From Terfezia claveryi (lineage: Eukaryota > Ascomycota > Pezizomycetes > Pezizales > Pezizaceae): 64,000 bases of DNA. Below are positions 1 through 10,867 of this stretch, in pieces (the first letter of the stretch is position 1; the number at the start of each line of letters is the position of its first letter). The notes below the pieces were generated by a model. The model was given only the letters and a program-made list of their open reading frames with translations, was not told the origin of the DNA and searched no databases. A program made the translations under genes and the position numbers. Where the stretch lies: positions 56,019 through 120,018 of the forward strand of contig WHUX01000166.1 in NCBI GenBank assembly GCA_015179025.1, in the 5' to 3' direction.

Positions 1-73
1 CTCTCCCCCACGCTCTGGCCCCGATTCGCGGCTCGGGCTCGTGGTTCGAGCTTTCAGCTCGTGTCCAGGCCTA
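1..73. mobile_element. Right end of a hAT-type DNA transposon, truncated by the window edge
   Basis: Read outward from base 73 on the minus strand, the sequence begins TAGGCCTGGACACGAGC. This closely matches the end of the complete hAT element at 49087 (TAGGCCTAGGCATGAGC). Just inside are short GC-rich GGCTCG/CGAGC repeats like the subterminal repeats of that element. The rest lies outside the window, so the 8-bp target duplication cannot be tested; its right copy would be CCTAGGCC at 74-81. The call rests on end similarity only. Confidence 0.5.
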
Positions 74-479
74 CCTAGGCCTAACAATCTTCTCGTGTCA
101 AAGGAATATGGCAGCCATCAGTCATTGTACCAGCCATAGCCCAGGAAGTACGAGGAATTCGTTTCACCGGGACTCCAAAAAGTTCCCCTACACTCACGGA
201 AAACTATGCTAGGCACCGAAAGCAGCTAAGTTTGCCTTCAACAATAACGTTACCTCGAGAAGCGGCATACAGTAATCAGGTCTTTGGATCACATTGCCAT
301 AATGGACAGATCTAAGTAGAGTAGTAAGTTAGACAATATCATCTGCGAGAAAAAGCTCAATAATCAATACAAGACAATTACACAAGGTATAAGTTTCTAC
401 AGTATAAAACTACCCATCTGCGGAGGATTACCAACTGCTAGGTAACTGTCATACTCCAAGCTCAGTTATAATCCTAACG
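74..479. other. Intergenic, no feature recognised
   Basis: Unique-looking sequence between the hAT end and the stop codon of the FunK1 gene. No ORF, repeat or RNA gene is visible. The 3' untranslated region of the minus-strand kinase gene must lie here. Confidence 0.5.
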
Positions 480-3029
480 CTATCCGCTAGTGCCTGTGGC
501 TTCTCTCTCCAACCCGTGTACCAGCTCCTCCAAAATAACTCTAAAGTCACAAAAGCCTTCCCAATTGCTAACCCCAATTCTCACGTCCTCGGCGCCCAGG
601 GACTTACGTTGCTTCCGCCCCCGCCTCTGCCCTGCCCTAGTAGTACCCTCCTCTATCTCTGCGCCCTCAAGCTCTACAATACAACTCCCCGTATCATACA
701 ATTCCCACAGAGCCAATCTCATCTCCCTAGCAGCAGACTTAAATCTGTCAAAACCCGGCCGGAACCTCTCCAGTAACTTCTCAAAGATAACTTCGTATAT
801 GACAACATTCGACGTCTTGAGGTTCGCGACCGTTCCCTCGCTCTCGGAACTCCAGGCATCGAGGGGGTCCTCTGGTGGCCAGATATCCCTCTGGCGGACA
901 TCCCTCGAGGGTGCTGCTTGTGTAGAGGATTGGGCGGTGGCCACTGGGTAGCATGCAACCCAAATAAGAACGTACAGAAAGCTTTCCAGATCATGCCTAT
1001 ACCTATGAGTCACAGCCAGTCCGGTCGCTGCACTTTGTAGGATGGCAATAGCGATGAATGGGTATGTTCCTGTTCGTTCAGGTATCCCCGATGTGTCTTG
1101 CTCCGTGATTACAACTGCGTAGTCAAGGTCAATGAGGCAGCCGTAGAGCTCAGTGCCAGGAGTGTAAAGGAATTCGCCACCTATGCTTGGAGGGGTCTTA
1201 GGCACCGTCGCGAGTGGGGAGGTGATGGCGACGATGTTATTTATCGACACATCTCGGTGGAGAATTCCGCCCTGGAAGAATAGCGAGGCGTGAGCAATGA
1301 CACCGGCAAGTAGGCTGCGGGAAACCTCCAGTGGTGAGAGTGAGGAATCCGAGATTGGCTTCCCAATGGTCCCCAGCACTAACCGGGTTAAAAGGCGATT
1401 GCAACCTGGGTCAGGCTCACCATCCAATAGGCAAGGGATCACCCCTCTGCGTACGACTGCATGAACGTCATCGTATGCAGTGTCTGAGACAAGCCCCGGT
1501 AGGCCAACAACACCTTTTGAGTGTGCAACAGAGTATATCCTTGCCTCCGAGGTACGCTTAGTACTCTGCCAGCTATATTTCACTGCGACAACTGTGCCAG
1601 TTTCTGGCAAGGTACCCTCCCAAACACAGGTGCCACGACTGATAATTCCCCCGGCAGCGAAGATTCTTTTGTTTAGCAAAACTTCCTCTGTGGCACGTTC
1701 CCCTTTCATAGGTTCCACCGTACACCAATCCGGTTTCTTAGGGCCCACCCAGGAGACGCTTCTGGTGTGGAACCATGTTGCTTGCAATTGACTTTTGGTC
1801 AGCGAATACAGACATTTAATTACCGAGGTCAGACTACCAATGCCGGAAGTCGATGAATAATTAAGCTTCAGCGAACCAACTGCACCGGCTCTATCGAATC
1901 TCCATAGCGTCAGAAATAAGCCCATGTTGGAAGTTAAGATGCCGATGGTTGCCATACGGAATGGCTGTGCAATGAATACCTGCTCTACATATGAGGCGAG
2001 TTGGAGTCTGGCTGTTTCCTCAGTTTTGCCAGCAGATTGATGTTCCCCGACAACCAGGACAGCACTCCAGGTGGGAGCAATTGGGTTGCTAGTCAGAACA
2101 AAGTCAGGACGAATCTGAGGCTTTCCCAAGCCCTGCAAAGTGGAGGTACGGCATGATACCCAAGAAAGCCCTCTAGGGCCTGAAGGGGATTTTGGTGACT
2201 CAGGAGTTAGACTCTCCTGATTGCGTTCGTTTGGGCACTGTGCTGTAGGTTGAAATGTGGCATCAACATTGCCGACAGCAGAAGTAACAATCGAATTATT
2301 ACCTACCCCGGAATGAAGGTTGGACATGCGAAGAATGGCATTCCCCAAATCACAGAACCAGCCTGAGAATACTCTATCAGCAAAGCTGGGTGGCGTACAA
2401 CAATAGTTATCGTTTATTGGGTCATAGGTGATGCCATTAGTCGGTGAATCTTGCAATAGAAGTGCCAGGAGAAGTATAGCTTGTGAATCACTAGGAGCCC
2501 ATGGCCCATGAAGTATAAAGTCTGCGAGGAAATTCGGATGGGTATACCATCGTCCATGCAATTCGTCTTGTAAGAGAGGCAAAACCTGAGACGTCAGGCG
2601 CCGTCGTTTCGATGAAAAGTTGTCATGTACCTGGAGGGAGGCAAGGGGAATGCTGCATGCCTTGCGTTTGACAGGGGTCGAGCGATAGCGCGTCGCAGGA
2701 GATGTTGCTGGTGCGCTTTGTACTATTACTACGCGCGGTGGAGTCTTCGGGGAAGAAGCAGGTCGCTGGGGTGGCGTGGATATGGCGGCGCTGGTTTCAG
2801 AGCGAGGAGGCAACAGAACTGGCGGATCTGAAACTTGCGGTCGCTTAGTGGCATGCTGGCGGATGGATGGTACATTCTCATACTGTAAGAAATCGTGTTC
2901 TGGAAGGCAAGCACTCCTGTCACGGGGACTTATCATCGTAGTGCACAAGTTCCAGATCTGGGTGCAAAACTGACTGATGAGACCGACACAAGATACAAAT
3001 GATGTTCGACCAGATACCAGACGGTACAA
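480..3029 (-). CDS. FunK1-type fungal protein kinase
   Basis: An uninterrupted 849-codon ORF. The C-terminal half carries the hallmarks of the FunK1 family, fungal kinases often annotated Sgk2-like. In order these are a VAVKYSW strand with the presumed ATP-binding Lys (about residue 482), the catalytic loop HRDVSINNI (about 591), a DFG-equivalent LIDLDYAVV (about 633), RTGTYPFIAIAIL (about 655) and HRYRHDLESFLYVLIW (about 680). The first 290 residues are low complexity and Ser/Pro-rich, with basic patches. A very basic segment (GRRKGQR-like when read in reverse, QRRGRKQRK in the protein) lies near the C terminus. The first ATG is at 3029; Met32 at 2936 (MISPRDRS) is an equally good start because the 31 residues before it look non-conserved. 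The substrate is unknown for the whole family. The ORF is free of the C-to-T damage seen in the repeats, so it is probably a live gene. FunK1 genes are multicopy in many fungi. Confidence 0.88.
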   Translation of the reverse strand: MYRLVSGRTSFVSCVGLISQFCTQIWNLCTTMISPRDRSACLPEHDFLQYENVPSIRQHATKRPQVSDPPVLLPPRSETSAAISTPPQRPASSPKTPPRVVIVQSAPATSPATRYRSTPVKRKACSIPLASLQVHDNFSSKRRRLTSQVLPLLQDELHGRWYTHPNFLADFILHGPWAPSDSQAILLLALLLQDSPTNGITYDPINDNYCCTPPSFADRVFSGWFCDLGNAILRMSNLHSGVGNNSIVTSAVGNVDATFQPTAQCPNERNQESLTPESPKSPSGPRGLSWVSCRTSTLQGLGKPQIRPDFVLTSNPIAPTWSAVLVVGEHQSAGKTEETARLQLASYVEQVFIAQPFRMATIGILTSNMGLFLTLWRFDRAGAVGSLKLNYSSTSGIGSLTSVIKCLYSLTKSQLQATWFHTRSVSWVGPKKPDWCTVEPMKGERATEEVLLNKRIFAAGGIISRGTCVWEGTLPETGTVVAVKYSWQSTKRTSEARIYSVAHSKGVVGLPGLVSDTAYDDVHAVVRRGVIPCLLDGEPDPGCNRLLTRLVLGTIGKPISDSSLSPLEVSRSLLAGVIAHASLFFQGGILHRDVSINNIVAITSPLATVPKTPPSIGGEFLYTPGTELYGCLIDLDYAVVITEQDTSGIPERTGTYPFIAIAILQSAATGLAVTHRYRHDLESFLYVLIWVACYPVATAQSSTQAAPSRDVRQRDIWPPEDPLDAWSSESEGTVANLKTSNVVIYEVIFEKLLERFRPGFDRFKSAAREMRLALWELYDTGSCIVELEGAEIEEGTTRAGQRRGRKQRKSLGAEDVRIGVSNWEGFCDFRVILEELVHGLEREATGTSG

Positions 3030-3825
3030 TTCACGTATTTAGCCAGACGAGATAAGCGAACACGTGTCACTTTAAAAGTTCGTGAATGGCAATGAGCGCA
3101 TGCACGCGGAGATGGCGAGTCGAGAGTCGTGAGAGGCCAAACCAGGTATAGGAGGTGGGACTTTGGTGGGTAGTCGTTGTGCGGAGCTTGTGACGTGGCG
3201 ATGGTAGTCGTTAATTTGAGCCCACGTGGCCTCAATGTCTTGGCACCTTCGTGCTGCCACTACAACAGAACCCGATCAACACTACCTGATAATAGTATGT
3301 GATCGGGATGAATGTAATAAAATACACAACATTTGCCCTGGGGGTGACATACCTATATCTACTGATAGGAGTGACATAGGATCGATATCAATTTTTACCA
3401 CCTTACAATTACCTGGTGACTACGGCAACGCGACCAAATCTCGCCACATAGTGGATTCGTGCATTATGTTAACATTGAACTGGATCTATGTCGAACGTAC
3501 CATCGCTATGTAGCAGGATATACCAACATACTATCGTTTTGTTTACTACTAGAAGCAATAACAAATGTCTTAAAATGGTAAGGTGCATTATCCCAGTATC
3601 AAAAATTTCTTTCATCCACTACATATTGCTATCACGATCAGATTCCTTATAGCCCCCCCCCCCCCAACGGGGCTGCATAGGAGTATCAAGTATTTAAAAA
3701 AAAAAAAAAAATCACGATCAGATATATACACCCTAAAATTCACAATGTCTACAATATGCGAGAAAGTCATGCGCTCGCTGCTTATATATATATATATGCG
3801 AGAAACAGCTCATATATATAGAGGC
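3030..3825. other. Upstream region of the kinase gene with homopolymer and AT tracts
   Basis: No convincing gene. The region contains a C-run of about 13 near 3654, an A-run of about 15 near 3697 and (TA)n near 3784 and 3812. The kinase promoter must lie in its first part; no clear TATA or CAAT element stands out. A 95-codon plus-strand ORF at 3226-3513 has no recognisable motif and was not accepted. Confidence 0.4.
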
Positions 3826-3954
3826 TGTTCTCGTGCCCAGACTCATAATTATGCTTAGCGCTCCAATGAGTCTGCCGAAATTACACGCTAGTGTGCTCCG
3901 AACCGGCGCAGAATGCCAAGCCCAAGGTATATTGCGCTAGTAGCTCCGAATGTA

Positions 3955-4236
3955 CTTTTTTTTTTTAAAAAAAATACCTAAGTAGTACTCCTATGCGGCT
4001 CCATCTAGGGGGGCCATGAGGAGCCACCCAGAAACCCGGGTGGATTCAAGGTTAAGACAAGTTAATCTGTCAGAACCACACCAGATAGATACAAATATAC
4101 GGACAAGACCCCATGCTGTCATTAACGGATTAACCGATGGCCTGGAGGCCTGAGCCTCGACCTCCTAACTTGTGAAACTGAGAGTGGAGTAGAAGAAAAG
4201 ATGGGAGATAAACTGAAAGAGATAAATAAAAAAAAA
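3955..4236 (+). mobile_element. SINE-like retroposon insertion with 11-bp target duplication
   Basis: A 282-bp block is flanked by perfect direct repeats CTCCGAATGTA at 3944-3954 and 4237-4247. It ends in an A-run (AATAAAAAAAAA) immediately before the right repeat, as a retroposed RNA would. The left end starts with a T-run followed by an A-run, which is unusual for a SINE head. No convincing pol III A and B boxes were found on either strand; a B-box-like CTTGAATCC sits on the minus strand near 4055. The target-site duplication and tail are seen directly; the SINE identity is inferred. Confidence 0.5.
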
Positions 4237-4309
4237 CTCCGAATGTATGCTAGTAGCTCCGAGTGCATTATGTTAGTTAGTAAACACACTGTTCTCGGTC
4301 CCAGAGTCT

Positions 4310-4680
4310 TGTAGATACTTGCTCAGCGCCTTATAGGCCTGCCCCGGGTAATATATGCTTGCTTGGTGCCATATAGGCCTGCTCCGGCCAATATATGCTC
4401 GCTCAGTGGCTTATAGGCCTGCTCCGGGAAATATATGCTTGCTCGGTGCCTTATCGGCTCGCTCGGTACGCAGGCCTATAAGCCACTGAGCGAGCATATA
4501 TTGTCCGGAGCAGGCCTATAGGGCACCGAGCTAGCATATATTGCCCAGAGCAGGCCTATAAGCCACCGAGCGAGCATATATTGTCCGAAGCAGGCATATA
4601 GGGCACTGAGCAAGCATATATTGCCCGGAGCAGGCCTATAGGGCACTGAGCAAGCATATATTGCCCGGAGCAGACCTTTC
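4310..4680. repeat. Head-to-head (palindromic) array of 40-bp tandem repeats
   Basis: About 3.5 forward copies of a 40-bp unit (core ATAGGCCTGCTCCGG, then AATATATGCTTGCTC) run from 4310 to about 4460. They are followed by about five inverted copies (GAGCAGGCCTATA, GAGCGAGCATATATTG) from about 4460 to 4680. The junction is near 4455-4470. The whole array could fold into one long imperfect hairpin. Confidence 0.8.
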
Positions 4681-4928
4681 AGAGCTTGAAATCTTTTCTC
4701 AATATCCTCTTTAGTGATATCTCTGCGCCGGTGGCCTTAAGTACAGACCTAGTTAAACTAGAGCAAGTATACTCCTAATGTAAGCGGGCTGATTCTCCTC
4801 TGATCAAGTGAGTATTCTGCGCCGGTCGTGTATTTCTGCTCCAATCATATGCGTATTCTGCGCCGGTCACGTGTAATTCTGCTCCGGTTTTATCTAAATG
4901 ACGCTAACAAATCGGGGAATCTTGGCAC

Positions 4929-4990
4929 CGGAGCAGATTTCGGAGCAGATTTCGGAGCAGATTTCGGAGCAGATTTCGGAGCAGATTTCG
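4929..4990. repeat. 12-bp tandem repeat, five copies
   Basis: CGGAGCAGATTT is repeated five times with almost no variation and then degenerates to CGGCGCAG. The unit contains the CGGAGCA word that recurs throughout 3.8-8.0 kb. Confidence 0.9.
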
Positions 4991-5056
4991 GCGCAGTTTA
5001 GTACCAGACTCTCGCTCAGGCGCAGCCAAGATAAAGAGAGGTTGGGACCGAGAACA

Positions 5057-6062
5057 GAGTTTCTCGTATATATATATATAAGTCTCCAAAAGCACGAGTT
5101 TCTCGCATATATATAGAAGCCCGCGAATGCATGAATTCCTACGAAACATATCGCGAAGCACGAACTCCGCATATATCGCAGTGTCACGACTACAATTGCC
5201 CAATATGACTATTACCAGGCCAGGCATTGAGTAGTACGGCACCCGCGTGCGAAAGGGGGCTGAGCGCCGTTGATCACTGTCATACCACTTCTCTTGTTAT
5301 CGCTTATCTCATTGTCTTCGGAAAGTCTAAATTGTCGGCCTTAGCAGTCGGCCTTGGCAACTATGGTTTTCCTGTATATATGTACTCTTCCCTTTCCCGC
5401 GCTTTTTCCCTTTTGCTCGTTATTCCCAGCATATTACAGCGAGCATTAGAGTGAGTATAAGAGCTAGAGTTAGAGCGGGGGTTACAGCGAGTGTTAGCGC
5501 GAAGGTTAGGCCAAGGGTTAGAGCGAGTATTGTGCGCACATGTTCCGTGTATATATCTATTGCTAATACTTCTCTGTGTATATAATAATTGGCGAATACA
5601 ATGAATATTTCTGCTGCATGCATATTCATTCAAAGGTTGCAATCCCGGGTACGTAGCTGGCTGGTGTTAGAACGTAGCAGGTGCAAGCTATCAGCGGCTA
5701 TGAATAGTAGAAAAAACGTTTTTGTACCATAGTTAAGCAACGCCGGCGTAGAACCTATAGCATTGATACTGTGGATTGAGTTGATGATGCGAAGGGATAT
5801 CCAGATGTTCAGCTTATCGTCCGGACGGCTTTTGTTGCGTCAGGATGTGTCGCGACCCACCCGGGCGTCCAGACGGATTTTGTTGCCCAAATGGCGTCCA
5901 GATTGCAGAGCAACCCAGCCGAGCATCCAGATTGCCTAGCAACCCAGCGGGACGTCCAGACGCACAGGACGCACAGGACGCAAACTCGCGTCCGGACGCT
6001 TAGTAGTACGTCTCGACGCAGATTTTTTTTGGTGATGAGAAATAACAATTGACTATAGTCTG
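5057..6062. other. Gene-free region with degenerate short repeats
   Basis: 5040-5120 has repeated TTTCTCGTATATATA-like segments. 5440-5535 is a degenerate series of GGTTAGAGCGAG/GTTACAGCGAG units. 5815-6020 is a degenerate series of CGTCCAGACG/CGTCCGGACG words separated by AGCAACCCAG segments. None carries a credible ORF. Confidence 0.5.
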
Positions 6063-6539
6063 GTTATAACCTGTTCTCGTACTCAGACTCTAGCCTGATC
6101 TTGGCATTCGCTTCTGCGATTTAATCGGAAGAGAGTCTGGGACATACACCTCCGAAATCATCTCCGAAATCATCTCCGGTGCCAAGATTCCCGGAGATGT
6201 TAGCGTGTGCATAGCCTGTTTCGGAGGTACTAGCGTTGTTATGAGCTGCATTTCATATTTTTTTTTTTTTTTTTTTCTATGATAATGGAGCAGATACTGA
6301 CACAGAACAACAGCACTTTGTTTAGCCCATACCTTTGCTTTGCTCCGCCCAGCTCCACAATGCCCAGAGCAGACCTTTCAGAGCTATAAAACCTTTCTCT
6401 GGCTCATAAAATCCTGCTCAAGGTCATACAATCTTGCTCCAGCTCATCTACTCCTGCTCCAGTCCTGCTCCAGGTCATACAATCCTGCTCGGGTATAGAG
6501 GTATTCCACTCCTAGCGGAGAGAACATACACTATAGGAT

Positions 6540-7190
6540 TGAATATTGATAGCCGAGTATTCAGACATCTCCGGCATGCAAATTCACACGTCTCCAGCAT
6601 GAGTATTCAGACATCTCCAGCATGAGTATTCATACATCTCCGGTATGAGTATTCAGACATCTCGAACATGCGAATTCATACATCTCCGGCATGAGTATTC
6701 ATACATCTCGAACATGCGAATTCATACATCTCCGGCATGAGTATTCAGACATCTCGAACATGCGAATTCATACATCTCCTGCATGAGTATTCAGACATCT
6801 CCGGCATGAGTATTCATACATCTCTGGCATGAGTATTCAGACATCTCGAACATGCGAATTCAGACATCTTCGGCATGAGTATTCATACATCTCCGGCATG
6901 AGTATTCAGACATCTCGAACATGCGAATTCATACATCTCCGGCATGAGTATTCACACATCTCGAACATGGGAATTCAGACATCTCCGGCATGAGTATTCA
7001 GACATCTCGAACATGCGAATTCACACATCTCCGGCATGAGTATTCATACATCTCCGGCATGAGCATTCAGACATCTCGAACATAGGAATTCAGATATCTC
7101 CGGCATGAGTATTCACACATCTCTGGCATGAGTATTCACACATCTCGAACATGTGAATTCAGACATCTCTGGCATGAGTATTCATGCTCG
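6540..7190. repeat. 23-bp minisatellite, about 28 copies, two alternating unit types
   Basis: Units of type CATCTCCGGCATGAGTATT and CATCTCGAACATGCGAATT, each followed by CAGA/CATA, alternate irregularly. The mixture of two diverged 23-bp types suggests amplification of a dimer with later reshuffling. Confidence 0.9.
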
Positions 7191-7358
7191 GGCTAGAATC
7201 TGTCCGATATGGTCCGGATGCTTGCTTCTAGATCCTCAGAGCGAGCTGAACGAGCTCTATAACTACCAAACAAACGAGCCTATATTGCTGCGAGCGAGCT
7301 TATATTGCCTCGGGCTTATATTGCTCCGTGCATTCAACTACCACTGTATTATAGTCTC

Positions 7359-7710
7359 GGAGCAGCGATTTGCTCCTAGAGCAGGATTTTCTTTGGCTAT
7401 TCTTTTTTAACCTGTGAACTAGGGAGCTAGCAAGCTATTCCGGAGTTCAGGTGTACATATATGATAGTTGGAGGGGAGTGCGGGGGGGGGGGGTCATGAG
7501 CACTAATACATAGGATATCAACTATCCACTTCTTGGAGCAGCGATTTGCTCCCGGAGCAAGATTTTCTTTGACTATTCTGATTAACCTGTGAATTAGGGA
7601 GCTAGCAAGCTATTCCGGAGTTCAGGTGTACATTTATGATAGTTGGTGGGGGGGCAAGAGGGGAGGTTATAAGCGCCTATACATAGGATATCAACTATAC
7701 AGTGTTACAG
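7359..7710. repeat. Tandem duplication, period 176 bp, two copies
   Basis: The segment starting GGAGCAGCGATTTGCTCC at 7359 is repeated from 7535 with few changes. Each copy ends in a G-rich run and TAGGATATCAACTAT. It is followed at 7765-7865 by four or five degenerate copies of a 27-bp GCAGTATGGGCTCGCTCG unit. Confidence 0.85.
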
Positions 7711-8044
7711 TCTTGAAGCAGCAATTTGATCAGCAATTGGGCACAAGTGGATCTATTTCTAGAGGAATAGGGCAGTATGGGCTCGCTCGGTGCAGTATGG
7801 GCTTGCTGGGAGCAGTATAAGCTCGCTCGCAGCAGTATAGGCTTGTATTCAGTAGAGGCTTGTATTACATATTCTGCTCCGAAGCCACTAGCCTATTGCA
7901 TAGCGTGTTGGCATTGTGCTCCGAACTTGGAGCTGACTTAGAGTCAATTTCGGAGGTGTTTACTACCAGACTCTTAGCTGGCACAGCAGAAATAATTATT
8001 TTGCGACAGATACCTAGAGTCTTGGCACGAGAACAGTTATAACC

Positions 8045-9252
8045 ACTACTCTTGATAGTCCAGTTTGGGATAGCAGTTTTTTCTATTCCCTACTTATATA
8101 CAGTGTAGTTTCTACTAGACTAGTTGGATATGTTAATATAAGAATAAAATACTAGGCTATATGAGGTTATAGGTAGCATAGGAATTTGATAGATATAAGA
8201 TGGATATAATATGTTACTGGCTGTAGTTTTTCTATTTTCTATTATAATATACTTATATTAGAGTAATTATTAGTGAATTGGTCAGTCCCATATATATCTG
8301 TGTACAATTGGTAAATTGATTAGAATATATTTCTTCAATCTATTGTTCTTAGATTGTCTTTTTCTTTCCTTTGCTTAGCATGTTGTCAGCGACTTCAATT
8401 GCTTGTTATATGTAGCTGTTTAAACTCCTCAAACGTAGGAGATAGTTTCATCACTCTATCCTCTTTAGTATAAGACTTGGTTATTATAGCAACTCCTTAA
8501 GTATGGGGGAGATTTCAAGTTTTTTTTTTTTTTTTTTTGGAGTCTGTACATCTATATAGCCTAATGCTTGAGACAGCCCTATTTTGCTCCTTTGAAGGTT
8601 TAGTTTCTTATAGGACAAGAAGTTGCTTAAATACTCTATCTCCTAACCTAAAAAATATACACCTTCCTCTGCTACCACACTCCTAACCAGCTTGTCCCCT
8701 AATAAATAAACTCCTCCGCTGCAATGCTTCTACTGGCTCTCCCCTTTCCTTTAGTTCTCCTAACTACCTTGGTTGTACTCCTCTCATACTATGTTACTAT
8801 GACTACTATAGCAATCTTAGTATATGATACCCTTGGCTCTACCTCCCTTCCTAATCTTTCCTCTACTTACTTTCTTCCTTCTACCCAACACCAGATACAG
8901 CCCTTACCTCACCTTTAAATTATTACATCTAAATTCAATGCAGTGATCTACCAACTAAAGCTACTGTAATCACAGTGGCAAAAACAACAAGGTGCGATAG
9001 AGTTTCTTTTCCTTCTACTTACTTTCTTCCTTCTACCCCAGCTTTTAAGTGTCACACTTTAGCACTCGGCAAACCTTCATTAGAAAATATAATAGAGACT
9101 AGAATCTCTAGAGACTACTATATTTCTACTAGAAACCCAACTATAAATATACCAAATATATATAATAGCCCCATAACTATAAACTCGAGGGGAGGTGGAG
9201 TAACTTATTACCTGAATAGAGGATAACTATGAGGTAAGTAGATTGCATTGTA
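8045..9252. other. AT-rich gene-free region
   Basis: No conserved ORF was seen. There is a T-run of about 19 near 8520. A 24-bp direct repeat (CTACTTACTTTCTTCCTTCT plus ACCC) occurs near 8863 and 9016, so part of 8.86-9.04 kb is an old duplication. Confidence 0.4.
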
Positions 9253-10867
9253 CAGATGACTCTTGTTACAAGCATACTAGATATAAACATATATTAGTTA
9301 CAAGTATACCTTCAGCAGTTTCATATCTAATACTTATAAAATAACTATAAACTTCTTGTATCATAAGGGATATATCCAATTTACTGAGTATATAGAATAA
9401 TAAGATATGATAACATACTTATACTTCAGCTACTTCTTTCCACCATTTATTTATAATGTATTTATATCATCATAAATATTTTTAAAGTTAAATAAAATTT
9501 AATAAATCTCTATTTACCTTTCTACTTCATCAGTCATCTCTTTAACCTTGAATCCTCAACTTGTGATACCTCAAACCTATTCTACCATACTTCATACAAA
9601 TGTACCAATCTTTCTTTATAAAGTTGAATCAACTTGCTCTTTATAATTGTTTCATCATATTGTTAGTAAATTGTAAGTAAATAAAGAATATGACATAGTC
9701 TATGTCTCTACACAAAGTTTACCAATTAATATATATACTGTCTAGAAAGTACTAAAATTCCTAATGAAAATGCTTTCATATTCCTAGAAGGTACTTTAGC
9801 AGTATATGACAATGGACATAGACTAATCTTATCTGTCTGAAGTTTCTATATGCATCAGTAAGTAATTTATTTTTTAATAATTTAGATATATACTAATTCA
9901 ATTTAAAGATTTCTAGGTGATTGCAATAGTGAAAATTATATACAGCAATGCCTTGAACCCCATTTTGTAACTTTACACATAATCGAAATCATTAGAAAAG
10001 AGACAAAACTAATTGGTGATCCTTTAATATATAATTTATAATATTTTGAATTGAAAACTATCATATATAAGGAAAAAAATACAAATATAGTAGAGTATAT
10101 TATAATTTGTTTTTATCCATATACTGGTTGGTCTAAGAATACACCATTACCAAGTCACTATATAATAGTTTTAATATTTAGACAAATTTTAAAATAGGAA
10201 TAGTTAGCAGTAGAGGGGTATCACTTGCAGGAGAGGGGTATTATAGTAGAGAAGTATCATAGTAGAGGGGTATCGCAGTAGAAGGGTATTGTAGTAGTGA
10301 GGTATCATACAGTAGAGCAGTCTATAACAAATATAGACTAGCATCTTTCAAGTCAACTGCCGAAGACCCAGTCCAGAGGTATAGCAATAGTCTGGTTGGT
10401 ATGGATAGCAAGTACTCTTTAGAAGCTATTAATGAATTTGAATAGGCTAACGATTACCCTTGTAGCTAAGTGTCTCCAGCCATAATTTATGATATAGTAA
10501 GAGCTATAATAAGTAGCTTGTTTTGACTTAATACATAACTATGGAAACAACTATACTCTACAAAATAGTTGCCTATATATCTCATCAAAGTTAACCCTAT
10601 ACCAGGTAACACACCTTCTAATATGACCTCCCCGATAACTCCTCCTTTCCTCTTCTACCCTACTCTATCAGCCAAGCAGCTTGCTAACAAGTAAATAGAA
10701 ACTATAGAGAGCTTAACCAAAAGTTTATATCAATATTAGAATAGCTCTTATAGCAGAAGCTTAAGATATAGTGCCAGGGTATGGCTGGAATAAGGGTATT
10801 TACCTCTAATAAATAAGTAATTTAGAGAATTCTTATTTAATTAACTGAATCCTCTTTACTTATACCC

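Larger units (their letters stand above)
3826..5056. mobile_element. Composite region bounded by TGTTCTCG-type ends, possibly two nested non-autonomous elements
   Basis: TGTTCTCG starts at 3826 (TGTTCTCGTGCCCAGACTC) and again at 4290 (TGTTCTCGGTCCCAGAGTCT), and an inverted copy ends at 5056 (TTGGGACCGAGAACA). These match the termini of the clean element at 6072-8035. The 4290 and 5056 ends agree over TGTTCTCGGTCCCA. No target duplication flanks any pairing, so the true boundaries are uncertain. Subterminal CTCCGAA/CGGAGCA motifs occur on both sides, as in the clean element. Confidence 0.4.
6072..8035. mobile_element. Non-autonomous DNA transposon, TGTTCTCG ends, 9-bp target duplication
   Basis: The left end TGTTCTCGTACTCAGACTCT and the inverted right end TGTTCTCGTGCCAAGACTCT agree at 17 of 20 positions. 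GTTATAACC occurs immediately outside both ends (6063-6071 and 8036-8044), a perfect 9-bp direct repeat. Nine-bp duplications are typical of Mutator-like elements, so a MULE-type mover is plausible; no transposase is present to confirm it. The interior is a 23-bp minisatellite, a 176-bp tandem duplication and GAGC-rich repeats, with CTCCGAA/CGGAGG motifs near both ends. Confidence 0.72.

Noticed and set aside
3226..3513. 95-codon plus-strand ORF upstream of the kinase gene
   Set aside because: No motif, no paralogue in the window and no splice or codon evidence. The length is within chance expectation.
5440..5535. Possible internal telomere repeat (GGTTAG-containing units)
   Set aside because: The units are 10-12 bp, irregular and carry AGCGAG inserts. 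They are not a TTAGGG-type array.
6540..7190. CRISPR-like array
   Set aside because: This is a contiguous 23-bp minisatellite with no unique spacers, in a eukaryotic context.
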